From Dyadobacter jiangsuensis (GTDB taxonomy: Bacteria > Bacteroidota > Bacteroidia > Cytophagales > Spirosomataceae), in the NCBI RefSeq assembly GCF_003014695.1, contig NZ_PYAS01000002.1:496001-560000 (forward strand): a stretch of 64,000 bases of DNA, in the 5' to 3' direction. The notes beneath the pieces were generated by a model that had not been told where the DNA came from, did no database searches, and worked only from the letters and a program-made list of their open reading frames with translations. This document shows, in pieces, positions 16,217 to 24,889 of the stretch; within the stretch, counting starts at the first letter, position 1, and each line of letters opens with the position of its first letter. Position numbers and translations under genes: made by a program.

Positions 16217-17260
16217 TTGAATACCAAAGTGTCAAAACCTATTCTCGTCATAAAGTTCGGGACGGCCTCTATCACGCTTCCTTCGGGTGAACCTGATGTC
16301 AGGATCATCTCGGAAATAGCCCGGCAGGTTTCGGAAATCCATTCACAGTACCGCATTATCATTGTATCGTCGGGTGCGGTGGGTGCAGGTAAGGCTTATG
16401 TTAATGATTACAAGGGTACAATGACCCAGCGAAAGGCAGCCGCGTCGGTTGGTAACCCGTTACTGGTTGGCTTGTATGCGTCCTATTTCGCCCCGAATAA
16501 AATTTACATTGCCCAGAGCCTTTGCGAGCGGCAGCATTTCGCGAACCGCAATAAATTCCTGCAACTCAAAGAGACTTTCGAAGAACTTTGGTCGAATGGC
16601 ATTATCCCGATCGTCAATGAAAACGACGTAGTAAGCGACCGCGAGCTGAAATTTTCGGATAACGACGAGCTGGCGACGTTACTGGCTGTTGGATTTGGGG
16701 CCGAATCCCTGATGTTCTGCACGTCGGTTGGAGGCTTGCTCGACGAGGAGGGCAAAATCCTTCGGAACGTATCGAATGTGAACGAGGTTTTTAAGTTTGT
16801 CAGGACCGATAAATCGTTCCTCGGACTCGGCGGAATGGCATCTAAACTGACTTTCGCCAAGCTGGCATCCAGAATGGCGATCCGGGTGGTGATTTTTGGA
16901 ATGAACCAGCCGAACGAGTTGCTCAATGCATTGAAGGGTGAAGCGGGAACGTTGATAACACCTGGAAAAAGCACGCTGTCGGCACGTAACCGCTGGCTGG
17001 GTAGCGGCGGCCTGGTATCCGGCACATTACGTGTAGATGAAGGGGCGTCGAAAGCATTATTGAAGCGAAAAAGCTTGCTCGCAGTAGGCGTCACCGAAGT
17101 GACGGGCGATTTTGAAGCAGGCGAGATCATCGAAATATATTCTTCGGAGGATGAAATGATTGCGGTCGCACGGGCACGTGAGACGTCGTCGGCGATCCGC
17201 ACGAACCTGAAAACAGTGAATTTTGAAGTGGCGCATGCCAATGATATAGTTTTGTTATAA
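16217..17260 (+). CDS. proB: Glutamate 5-kinase
   Basis: Phosphorylates the gamma-carboxylate of glutamate for proline synthesis. The 347-residue protein has an amino-acid kinase domain with VIKFGTAS near residue 12, VSSGAVGAGK, and IPIVNENDVVS near residue 133, then a C-terminal PUA domain from about residue 260. The start is TTG at 16217, with a GTG four codons in as an alternative; no in-frame ATG fits. The stop overlaps the proA ATG by one base (TAATG), indicating coupled translation. Confidence 0.93.
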   Translation: MNTKVSKPILVIKFGTASITLPSGEPDVRIISEIARQVSEIHSQYRIIIVSSGAVGAGKAYVNDYKGTMTQRKAAASVGNPLLVGLYASYFAPNKIYIAQSLCERQHFANRNKFLQLKETFEELWSNGIIPIVNENDVVSDRELKFSDNDELATLLAVGFGAESLMFCTSVGGLLDEEGKILRNVSNVNEVFKFVRTDKSFLGLGGMASKLTFAKLASRMAIRVVIFGMNQPNELLNALKGEAGTLITPGKSTLSARNRWLGSGGLVSGTLRVDEGASKALLKRKSLLAVGVTEVTGDFEAGEIIEIYSSEDEMIAVARARETSSAIRTNLKTVNFEVAHANDIVLL

Positions 17261-18510
17261 TGGAATCGATAGTACCTCAATTAAAGGAAGCGCGGGAGGC
17301 ATCAGCTGCCGTTCGCCGGCTGACAGACAGGCAAAGGGCTGATCTGCTGATCAATCTTTCGGCCAGAGTACTGGCCAATGCCGAAAACATCATCGCCGAA
17401 AACCGGAAAGATCTGGATTTGATGGATGATGCCGACCCGAAAAAGGACCGCCTGCTCCTGAACCAGAAGCGGATCAACGAACTAGCGCAAAGCCTGATTG
17501 AGGTAGCCGAGCTCCCGGATCCGACGGGAGAAGTTTTTGTAGAGAAGACTATTCAGCAAGGGCTTTCCCTGAAAAAAATCGCCGTGCCGCTGGGTGTGGT
17601 GGGTGTTATTTACGAATCGCGCCCAAATGTGACGATCGACGTGGCTTCCCTGTGCCTGCGCTCCGCGAATGCATGCGTGCTCAAAGGCGGTAAGGAAGCG
17701 CAGCATTCCAATAATTACCTGGTGAGCCTTATTCATGAGTCACTGGCGGAGTTTGGTGTGCCTGCGGCGGCTGTGACTTTGCTGCCGACCGGTCGCGAGT
17801 TTGTGGGTGAGTTGCTGACGGCCATTCAGTATGTAGATATTATCATTCCGCGTGGTTCTGAGGGGCTGATCAAATTCGTGCGTCAGAATTCACTGGTACC
17901 TACGATTGAAACCGGTGCAGGTGTTTGCCATACTTATGTTGAAAAGACCGGTGACCTCGATAAAGGTGCCCAAATTGTAGTGAATGCGAAGGTTTCGAAA
18001 CCTGCGGCTTGCAATGCATTAGATACTGTTCTGGTGGATCGGGCGGTAGCAGGTGAGTTTTTACCAAAACTCCGCGAAGATTTTATCAAATGGAACGTGG
18101 AGGTATTTGCCGACGAGGAATCTTATGATATTCTCCAAAAAGCAGATTATCCCTACTTGCAACATGCCACCGAAGATGATTTCGGGAAAGAATTCCTGGA
18201 TTTCAAATGCTCGGTGAAAGTCGTGGATGGTTTGGATGATGCTTTGAAGCAGATCGAAAACTATTCGTCGAGACATTCGGAGGCTATTATTTCTACGAAT
18301 GAAGAAGCCATCGAAACCTTCCTGAAAGAGGTAGATGCGGCTTCGGTTTATGCTAATGCTTCTACCCGCTTTACAGACGGCGGCGTATTCGCATTAGGTG
18401 CTGAAATCGGTATTTCGACCCAAAAATTGCACGCCAGGGGGCCATTTGCATTGGAAAAACTGGTGACTGAAAAATGGATTGTTAAAGGTGACGGACAGGT
18501 AAGATGGTAA
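17260..18510 (+). CDS. proA: Gamma-glutamyl phosphate reductase
   Basis: NADPH-dependent reductase making glutamate semialdehyde for proline synthesis, working directly after ProB. The 416-residue protein has the aldehyde-dehydrogenase-type fold with ESRPNVTIDVASLCLRSANA near residue 119 and the catalytic Cys223 in GAGVCHTY. It overlaps proB by one base and the following argE-like gene by seven bases, so the three are clearly one operon. Confidence 0.96.
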   Translation: MESIVPQLKEAREASAAVRRLTDRQRADLLINLSARVLANAENIIAENRKDLDLMDDADPKKDRLLLNQKRINELAQSLIEVAELPDPTGEVFVEKTIQQGLSLKKIAVPLGVVGVIYESRPNVTIDVASLCLRSANACVLKGGKEAQHSNNYLVSLIHESLAEFGVPAAAVTLLPTGREFVGELLTAIQYVDIIIPRGSEGLIKFVRQNSLVPTIETGAGVCHTYVEKTGDLDKGAQIVVNAKVSKPAACNALDTVLVDRAVAGEFLPKLREDFIKWNVEVFADEESYDILQKADYPYLQHATEDDFGKEFLDFKCSVKVVDGLDDALKQIENYSSRHSEAIISTNEEAIETFLKEVDAASVYANASTRFTDGGVFALGAEIGISTQKLHARGPFALEKLVTEKWIVKGDGQVRW

Positions 18511-19586
18511 ATACTTTGGAAAACATTCAAACGCTCTCCAAGGAGGCTATCGAGCTGTTAAAAAATCTCATCGAAACGCCCTCGTTCAGCAAAGAGGAAG
18601 AGCATACAGCCAAACTTCTCGCGGATTTTTTCGAGAAAAAGAATATCCCGTTTCATACTAAAAAGAACAACCTCTGGGCTTACAACAAGCATTTCGATCC
18701 GAGCAAGCCTACGATGCTGCTCAACTCGCACCATGATACGGTGAAGCCCAACAAATCCTGGACGCTGGATCCGTTCAAAGCGATTGAGCAGGATGGAAAG
18801 TTGTATGGTTTGGGGAGCAATGACGCCGGCGGTTGCCTGGTTTCGCTCATCGCCACTTTCTGTTATTTCTACGAAAGAAAGGATCTGACCTACAACGTTG
18901 CGATTGCTACCACAGCTGAGGAGGAGATTTCCGGTAAAGAAGGGCTCGAAATAGTGGCGCCCGAACTCCCGGAAATTGCATTTGCCATTGTAGGCGAGCC
19001 TACTGAAATGCATTTGGCCGTGGCTGAAAAAGGCTTGCTGGTGTTGGATTGCACCGCGAAGGGTATATCCGGTCATGCAGCGCGTGAGGAAGGCGACAAT
19101 GCGATTTACAAAGCATTGAAGGACATCCAATGGATCACGGAATACAAGTTTCCAAAAGTTTCACCCACGCTCGGCCCGATCAAAATGTCGGTGACGATCA
19201 TTAACGCGGGCACGCAGCATAACGTGGTACCCGATGCGTGTACCTTCACCATCGACGTGCGGGTGACGGAGCAATATACTTTGGAAGAGGTTATATCTGA
19301 AATTAAAGCCAACATTCAATCCGAAGTCGTTCCGCGTTCGATTCGTTTGCGGCCTTCGAGCATTCCGATGGAACATCCGATTGTTATGGAAGGTTTGAAA
19401 CTGGGCCGCACTGCTTACGGCTCGCCTACCACTTCTGATCAGGCATTGCTCGACTGCCCGTCGTTGAAAATGGGCCCGGGGCATTCCGCACGCTCGCATA
19501 GCGCGGATGAGTTTATTTACCTGCATGAAATAGAGGAAGGCATCGCGCAGTATATTAAAATGGTGGAGGGCGTGGTAACCCGATAA
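18504..19586 (+). CDS. argE: M20 family deacylase (ArgE-like)
   Basis: Zinc-dependent amidohydrolase of 360 residues. Metal ligands are visible in SHHDTV (His76, Asp78) and SNDAGG (Asp107), and TAEEE at 137-141 supplies the catalytic and metal glutamates; a late HSARSHSADEF completes the site. In the carbamoyl-acylornithine route the expected substrate is N-succinyl- or N-acetylcitrulline, giving citrulline for ArgG. The seven-base overlap with proA ties it to proline genes. Other M20 activities cannot be excluded by sequence. Confidence 0.85.
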   Translation: MVNTLENIQTLSKEAIELLKNLIETPSFSKEEEHTAKLLADFFEKKNIPFHTKKNNLWAYNKHFDPSKPTMLLNSHHDTVKPNKSWTLDPFKAIEQDGKLYGLGSNDAGGCLVSLIATFCYFYERKDLTYNVAIATTAEEEISGKEGLEIVAPELPEIAFAIVGEPTEMHLAVAEKGLLVLDCTAKGISGHAAREEGDNAIYKALKDIQWITEYKFPKVSPTLGPIKMSVTIINAGTQHNVVPDACTFTIDVRVTEQYTLEEVISEIKANIQSEVVPRSIRLRPSSIPMEHPIVMEGLKLGRTAYGSPTTSDQALLDCPSLKMGPGHSARSHSADEFIYLHEIEEGIAQYIKMVEGVVTR

Positions 19587-19625
19587 TTTGCTATACTTGC
19601 CAAAGCGAACTAACCGTGTTTTGGC

Positions 19626-20453
19626 ATGCGATTCTACACCGAAGAAGATATTAGAGCTTTCGATAACGTCCGGTTTTTGCACATCAAAACTGCAAAGGCC
19701 GGACATCTTTTTACCATCACGTTAGCCCGGCCTGAAAAGCGCAACGCATTCACGCCGACCATGGCCGAGGAAATCATTTTCGCGCTCGCATGCGCCCATT
19801 ACGAGGCTGATATCCGATGTGTAGTTTTAAAAGCGGAAGGACCAGTTTTCTGCGCCGGAGCCGATTTGAATGCATTTCACGACGCATCTGCCAACACAAT
19901 AAATCCAACCTTACCCGCGATCGGTGAAGAAGCCAGGCTGGGCGACGCATTCAATGAGTTGCTAAAACCCTGCATTGCCCAAATCGAAGGCCCGGTATTG
20001 GCTGGCGGATTTCTGATGATATGCGGCTGTACTTTTGTTTTCAGTGTTCGAGAGGCAACTTTTAGTCTGCCGGAGGTAAAGCGGGGGATCTGGCCGATGC
20101 AGGTAATGGCCTCGCTATTACCCGTTTTGCCTCAAAGAAAGATTCTGGAAATGTCCGTCACAGGAAAGGCATATTCAGGGCAGGAGGCGTTGGAAATGAG
20201 CTTGATTACCCATTTAGTTGATAAAGATGCGATCAGCCAAGAGGTAGATAAATTGGCTTCGCAGATTTGTAACAGCGCGCCATTGGCGATACAATGCGGA
20301 ATGCGGGGCTTGCAAAAAATACAGAACCTGCCTCAAAGCGAGCAGCATGCATTCCTAAAAAGCGAGCTGGATAAGCTCCTCCAAACAGAAGATGCCAAAG
20401 AAGGTGCATTAGCCTTCAAAGAAAAGCGGGAGCCGATCTGGAAAGGAAAATAA
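19626..20453 (+). CDS. Enoyl-CoA hydratase/isomerase family protein
   Basis: Crotonase-fold protein of 275 residues. The oxyanion-hole segments are FCAGADLNAF (about residues 77-86) and IEGPVLAGGF (about 119-128), and an acidic residue in FSLPEVKRG sits where the catalytic Glu of hydratases falls. Substrate and direction (hydratase, isomerase or lyase) are not determined. It is probably transcribed alone, since the convergent rng gene and a repeat array lie immediately downstream. Confidence 0.88.
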   Translation: MRFYTEEDIRAFDNVRFLHIKTAKAGHLFTITLARPEKRNAFTPTMAEEIIFALACAHYEADIRCVVLKAEGPVFCAGADLNAFHDASANTINPTLPAIGEEARLGDAFNELLKPCIAQIEGPVLAGGFLMICGCTFVFSVREATFSLPEVKRGIWPMQVMASLLPVLPQRKILEMSVTGKAYSGQEALEMSLITHLVDKDAISQEVDKLASQICNSAPLAIQCGMRGLQKIQNLPQSEQHAFLKSELDKLLQTEDAKEGALAFKEKREPIWKGK

Positions 20454-20465
20454 CAGTTTGGTTAC

Positions 20466-20515
20466 AACACCTGACTACAAATGACAACACCTGACCACAA
20501 ATGACCAGACCTGAC
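20466..20515. repeat. Array of five 10-bp NANNNNTGAC units
   Basis: Five consecutive decamers, each ending TGAC and each with A at position 2, run from 20466 to 20515 without spacing. They alternate between two forms ending CACCTGAC and CAAATGAC. The last one merges with a 12-base palindrome CTGACTAGTCAG at 20511-20522 that overlaps the rng stop codon. The same unit recurs at 25761-25930. Confidence 0.85.
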
Positions 20516-20518
20516 TAG

Positions 20519-22081
20519 TCAGTTCGTCGGCACAATCTCAATCTCCTCCCCATACCGGTTATGGAATTTAAAATCAACCACGCCCAGCGACGAGTCTTTG
20601 ATCAGTTTCACCCAGGTTTTGTAATGGAAGAACCATTTTACCTGCTCGGAAATCAGTCCTTTGGTAAAATACGAATGCAGGAACGGGTGGAGCGAAATCG
20701 TAATGCCGCGCTCGTTCTGCTTGGTGAGAATGTAATCGAGGTTGTTGGCGATTACGTCGGATACGAGAATGCTCGCCTGGATCGTGCCCGTACCGCCGCA
20801 AGTAGGACATGTTTCGCGGGTAACGATGTTCATTTCCGGTCTTACACGCTGACGCGTGATTTGCAGCAGACCGAATTTGGATAGCGGAAGAACGGTATAT
20901 TTCGACCGGTCACCCTTCATTTCATCACGCATGACATCGAACAGCGTACGCTTGTTCTCCGCCTTTTTCATGTCGATGAAGTCGACCACGATAATACCAC
21001 CCATATCGCGCAGGCGCAGCTGGCGGGCAATTTCCTTCGCCGCTTCGAGGTTCACGCTCAATGCCGTCGCTTCCTGGTCTTCCTCCGAATTGGATTTATT
21101 GCCGCTATTGACATCGATTACGTGCAAGGCTTCCGTATGCTCGATGATCAGGTAACCGCCATTAGGAAGGCTTACCGAGCGGCCGAACAACGATTTGATC
21201 TGTTTTTCCAGACCGAATTGTTCGAACAGCTTGTTTTTGCCGTTGTGCAGGCGTAGAATGTTCTCTTTCTCCGGTGCGATGTTATGGATGTATGCTTTGA
21301 TATCATCGTAAACATCCTTGGAATCGACGGTAATGCTATCGAACGATTCGTTGAGCATGTCGCGGATAATCGAAGAAGCGCGGTTCATTTCACCGATCAC
21401 GCGGTCGCGCGGCTTGGCGTCGCGCAGCGCTTTGATACCGTTTTCCCATTTATCCAGACAGTCCTGCAAATCCTTATTGAGTTCATCCACATCCTTGCCG
21501 GTAGCCACCGTGCGGATGATCACCCCGAAATTCTGAGGTTTGATGGACGACATCAGCCGTTGCAAACGGTTTCGCTCCTGCTTGTCGGTGATCTTTTTAG
21601 AAAGGTTGACTGAATTCGAGAATGGGACAAGTACAATATACCGCCCGGCGATCGAAATGTCGCATGAAAGTCTCGGGCCTTTTGTAGAAATAGGCTCCTT
21701 GACAATCTGAACCAGGATAGGCTGGTTTTTGGAAAGAACTTTATCGATTTTACCAAGCTTCTCAATTTCGGGCTCCATCTTGAAATTTTTCAAGTTGCCC
21801 GTGTGCGTCCGCTTGGCAATAACGTCCTTGGTGAGCTTGTTCAGCGAGTTGATATTGGGCCCCAAATCGAGGTAATGCAGGAACGCATCTTTTTCAAAAC
21901 CGACGTCTACAAAGGCAGCATTGAGCCCTGCCACCAGCTTCCGCACAGTACCGAGGTAAATGTCGCCTACGGTAAAGCTCTGGTCTGGTGTTTCTACGTG
22001 ATATTCTAAAAGACGTTTATCCTGCAAAAGGGCTATACGCTCTCCCTTTTGAGTAGAATTGATTAGTAATTCGTTACTCAA
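20519..22081 (-). CDS. rng: Ribonuclease G/E family endoribonuclease
   Basis: Single-strand-specific endoribonuclease of 520 residues involved in rRNA and mRNA processing. An N-terminal S1 domain (about 37-130) carries a Lys-rich insertion of about 45 residues. The catalytic aspartates are Asp323 (IDVNSGN) and Asp367/Asp370 (VVDFIDMK), and the zinc-link is CPTCGG (Cys425, Cys428). There is no long RNase E-like scaffold tail, so the RNase G name is preferred. Gene order with HU, a TPR protein and mutY is, as I recall, widespread in Bacteroidota. Confidence 0.95.
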   Translation of the reverse strand: MSNELLINSTQKGERIALLQDKRLLEYHVETPDQSFTVGDIYLGTVRKLVAGLNAAFVDVGFEKDAFLHYLDLGPNINSLNKLTKDVIAKRTHTGNLKNFKMEPEIEKLGKIDKVLSKNQPILVQIVKEPISTKGPRLSCDISIAGRYIVLVPFSNSVNLSKKITDKQERNRLQRLMSSIKPQNFGVIIRTVATGKDVDELNKDLQDCLDKWENGIKALRDAKPRDRVIGEMNRASSIIRDMLNESFDSITVDSKDVYDDIKAYIHNIAPEKENILRLHNGKNKLFEQFGLEKQIKSLFGRSVSLPNGGYLIIEHTEALHVIDVNSGNKSNSEEDQEATALSVNLEAAKEIARQLRLRDMGGIIVVDFIDMKKAENKRTLFDVMRDEMKGDRSKYTVLPLSKFGLLQITRQRVRPEMNIVTRETCPTCGGTGTIQASILVSDVIANNLDYILTKQNERGITISLHPFLHSYFTKGLISEQVKWFFHYKTWVKLIKDSSLGVVDFKFHNRYGEEIEIVPTN

Positions 22082-22170
22082 TGTTCAACCAACTGAATGG
22101 CTCGATAATGTTGATACTTAACTCCCCGCATATCAGACTGTTAGCGGGATACAAACGTGGGGAATAAGGA

Positions 22171-22200
22171 TGACCGGATCTTAATACTAAAACCCGGTCA
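22171..22200 (-). terminator. Possible terminator between the COX24-type gene and rng
   Basis: TGACCGG at 22171-22177 pairs with CCGGTCA at 22194-22200 across a 16-base loop. On the minus strand a weakly U-rich stretch follows. It could attenuate read-through into rng. Confidence 0.4.
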
Positions 22201-22207
22201 TAACCAA

Positions 22208-22297
22208 TTATTTCTTCTTATGTCTGTTTTTTCTGAGTCTTTTCTTTCTCTTGTGAGTGGAGATCTTATGTCTTTTTCTCTTTTTTCCGCAAGGCAT
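22208..22297 (-). CDS. 29-residue AURKAIP1/COX24-domain basic protein
   Basis: A 90-base gene encoding 29 residues, starting MPCGKKRKRHKISTHKRKKR and ending RHKKK, with 18 Lys/Arg. It matches the very short AURKAIP1/COX24-domain proteins of Bacteroidota, related to the mitochondrial small-subunit protein mS38, so a ribosome-associated role is likely by homology. It is easily missed by gene finders because of its size. It lies between the TPR gene (52 bases upstream) and rng (126 bases downstream) on the same strand. Confidence 0.9.
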   Translation of the reverse strand: MPCGKKRKRHKISTHKRKKRLRKNRHKKK

Positions 22298-22348
22298 GAT
22301 TATGTCGTTTTATAAAATAAGTAATGTATTTCCTTGATGATCTGATGA

Positions 22349-23206
22349 TCAGTTGCCCAGACGGCCCTCCAACTCGCCGATGGCTTGCTGGATTACCGGG
22401 TCTTTCTCCTCTTTTTTAACCTCCGACAGAACTTTGCTTGCTTGTTCTTTGTCACCCAATTCCACGAGAGAAAGGCCAAGATAGAACTTAGCTTTCGTAT
22501 TCTTAGGATTGTTGGTTAAAATCTGTCTGAACCTGTCAGCAGCTTTTGAATATTGGTTAGATCTCATGGACAGGATCCCCAGATTGAACAATGCCAATTC
22601 GTTGGTAGGATCCGCGTCAATCACCTCGCGCAGCATCAGGATACCCTGCATCGGGTTCTCTGTGTTCACGTAAGTCATCGCCATGTTGGCTTTGGCAGTC
22701 AACAGGCCAGGATTCTGGTCAATTGCTTTTTGGTAATATTCGCGGGTTTTGATTCCCAGGTTTTTTGCTTTCTGCTCGTCCACCGCGAATCCATACGCCT
22801 CATAATAACGGTCGCCCGCCCGCATGAGGTTTTCGATGGCAGGGGAGAGCAGGGCTACTTTTTCTGCGTAGAATGCAGCGCTGTCAAATTTTTGAAGCTT
22901 TGCAAACTCGTCTGAAAGCTTGATGCCCGCAGCAACCTTGTCTTTATCACCCGCTTGATTGAAGCCGCTTTTGAGCTGATCTACAACTTTCTGCTGATCA
23001 GGAGTTAAAGCGGCTCCATCATGCGATTTGGAAGAGGACGCAGCAGCATCGGCAGCCGCGGCAGGAGCCGTTGCGGTTGCAGCGGACTGGCCCTTCTCCT
23101 TGTCCACCTCTTTGCCCTTGTTGTTTACGACTACCTTGGGAAGGCTGAAAAGCGTTCCTACCAGTGCTACCGCAAGCACGCAAGAAAGTAAAATGGACTT
23201 TTTCAT
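22349..23206 (-). CDS. Tetratricopeptide-repeat protein
   Basis: A 285-residue protein starting at the internal ATG (MKKSILLSC), with a signal or anchor segment (about residues 4-22), an Ala-rich low-complexity linker (about 40-65), and four or five TPR-like helical pairs from about residue 85 to the end, such as NELALFNLGILSMRSNQYSKA. It is probably periplasmic and a protein-interaction scaffold. Similar HU-TPR-RNase G arrangements are, from memory, common in the phylum but have no assigned function. Confidence 0.85.
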   Translation of the reverse strand: MKKSILLSCVLAVALVGTLFSLPKVVVNNKGKEVDKEKGQSAATATAPAAAADAAASSSKSHDGAALTPDQQKVVDQLKSGFNQAGDKDKVAAGIKLSDEFAKLQKFDSAAFYAEKVALLSPAIENLMRAGDRYYEAYGFAVDEQKAKNLGIKTREYYQKAIDQNPGLLTAKANMAMTYVNTENPMQGILMLREVIDADPTNELALFNLGILSMRSNQYSKAADRFRQILTNNPKNTKAKFYLGLSLVELGDKEQASKVLSEVKKEEKDPVIQQAIGELEGRLGN

Positions 23207-23235
23207 AATCTTATAACCCAACCTTTTCAGGTAAA

Positions 23236-23541
23236 TTACTTTTCAGCGACTGCTTTCAGTTTGTCACTTTCTTTTACCTGCTCAACAAAAACTTTTGCAG
23301 GCTTGAAGCTTGGTACAAAGTGCTCGTCAATAATCATGGAAGTTCCCTTTGAAATATTGCGGGCCACTTTGCGCGCACGTTTTTTGTTGATGAAACTACC
23401 GAAACCTCTAACATAAAGGTTCTCACCATCAGAAAGTGAGTCCTTTACCACGGTAAAAAACGATTCTAGCGTTTGCTGAACGTCGCCCTTGTCTACGCCT
23501 GTTTTCTCGGAAATCTGTGCGATTACGTCTGCCTTAGTCAC
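23236..23541 (-). CDS. HU/IHF family DNA-binding protein
   Basis: Nucleoid-associated DNA-bending protein of 101 residues. It begins MTKADVIAQISEKTGV and carries the DNA-arm region FGSFINKKRARKVARNISKG, typical of HU/IHF. The C-terminal 15 residues (VKESDKLKAVAEK) extend past the usual HU end. It is divergent from mutY and followed 29 bases later by the TPR gene. Confidence 0.95.
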   Translation of the reverse strand: MTKADVIAQISEKTGVDKGDVQQTLESFFTVVKDSLSDGENLYVRGFGSFINKKRARKVARNISKGTSMIIDEHFVPSFKPAKVFVEQVKESDKLKAVAEK

Positions 23542-23607
23542 TTTGATTGTTTACTTTAAGTGGATATTATTTCATTAATTTACTTACTCCTGTAAATTTT
23601 GGGAACA

Positions 23608-23615
23608 CAAAGGTA
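23608..23615 (-). promoter_or_regulatory. Putative -7 box of the HU gene
   Basis: On the minus strand this reads TACCTTTG, an excellent TAnnTTTG match, 66 bases before the HU start codon. The expected -33 TTTG is degenerate (TTTTA). Confidence 0.5.
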
Positions 23616-23700
23616 CGGTAATTTTAATAAAACTTAAAAGGATGATCTTCCCCTTTTTTATATAATTCATTAAAAAACAGTGCACATAAGTGAAAATAAT

Positions 23701-24783
23701 ATGATACCGGACGATTTGGAGGTGATTGATTTTAACAGAAGACTGAAATCCTGGTATCTCGAAAACCACCGTCCTTTACCCTGGCGTGAAACCAAAGATC
23801 CATATAAAATTTGGTTGTCGGAGGTGATCCTGCAACAAACCCGCGTGGCTCAGGGAATGCCTTACTATGAGCGATTTGTCGAACAATACCCGACGGTATT
23901 CGACCTGGCAGCTGCCGATGAGCGCGATGTGCTGCGGCTATGGCAGGGCCTGGGCTATTACTCCCGTGCGCGTAACATGCATTTCACTGCGAGGCAGGTT
24001 GCAAATGACCACAATGGAAGGTTTCCCGAAACATCTGAGAAGCTTTTGAAACTTAAAGGGCTTGGGCAATATACCGCCGCGGCCATCGCTTCTTTCGCAT
24101 TCGACGAGCCTGTACCGGCGATCGACGGGAATGTGTACCGGGTGATGGCACGCATCTTCGGTATTGAATCGGATATGCTGAGTAATGAGGGGAAGAAGGA
24201 GTTTGCAGCAGTGGCGAGGCAACTGGTTTCGAAGGACGATCCCGCTACCTATAACCAGGCGATGATCGAGTTTGGTGCATTGCAATGCGTACCGGCGTCA
24301 CCGAATTGCATGGCTTGTATATTTAAGGACTCTTGTTTCGCGTACGAGCACCAAATGCAGGGCCAATTGCCCGTTAAAATTAAGAAGCTGACTATTAAGC
24401 ACCGGTTTCTGAATTATATCATCATTCGGCAGGGTGACAGACTTGTCATGCATGAGCGACGCGGACGCGACATCTGGAAAGGACTTTACGATTTCCTGCT
24501 CATAGAATCCAAAGCTCCCGCTACAAATCCTGACTCCCTGACAATACTTGACCCGAATTTTCAAAACTTCCTGAAAAAAGGGCGCCTGACCGAAGTCCCC
24601 AAAGTGTATTCGCATATCCTCACACACCAGCGCCTGCAGGTACGGTTCTGGTGGCTCGAAATTCCTGAAACCGAAAGGATAGATTTGCCCCACGGAATGG
24701 CTTTTTATAATCACGAGGAAGTGGAAGAGCTTCCAAAACCGATTCTGATCGACACGGTTTTGCGGGAAGAAAATTACCTCTGA
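23701..24783 (+). CDS. mutY: Adenine DNA glycosylase MutY
   Basis: Removes adenine mispaired with 8-oxoguanine. From the ATG at 23701 the product has 360 residues: catalytic Glu41 in SEVILQQTRV, helix-hairpin-helix LKGLGQYTAAAI at 118-129, catalytic Asp142 in IDGNVYRV, and a [4Fe-4S] motif with Cys196, 203, 206 and 212 (C-x6-C-x2-C-x5-C). The C-terminal half is the NUDIX-like 8-oxoG sensor. A GTG seven codons upstream is an alternative start. The gene is divergent from HU. Confidence 0.96.
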   Translation: MIPDDLEVIDFNRRLKSWYLENHRPLPWRETKDPYKIWLSEVILQQTRVAQGMPYYERFVEQYPTVFDLAAADERDVLRLWQGLGYYSRARNMHFTARQVANDHNGRFPETSEKLLKLKGLGQYTAAAIASFAFDEPVPAIDGNVYRVMARIFGIESDMLSNEGKKEFAAVARQLVSKDDPATYNQAMIEFGALQCVPASPNCMACIFKDSCFAYEHQMQGQLPVKIKKLTIKHRFLNYIIIRQGDRLVMHERRGRDIWKGLYDFLLIESKAPATNPDSLTILDPNFQNFLKKGRLTEVPKVYSHILTHQRLQVRFWWLEIPETERIDLPHGMAFYNHEEVEELPKPILIDTVLREENYL

Positions 24784-24854
24784 CCGCCTGATCATTGCTG
24801 CTGATAATGGTTGTAGTAGCATTGCGTGAAAACGGAATTATGGTTTAAGCAATA

Positions 24855-24862
24855 TAATTTTG
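24855..24862 (+). promoter_or_regulatory. Putative -7 box of the PhyH-family gene
   Basis: TAATTTTG matches TAnnTTTG, 28 bases before the ATG at 24890. No clear -33 TTTG at the right spacing. Confidence 0.4.
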
Positions 24863-24889
24863 AACTAAACACTTAACCGAGCGACAGTC

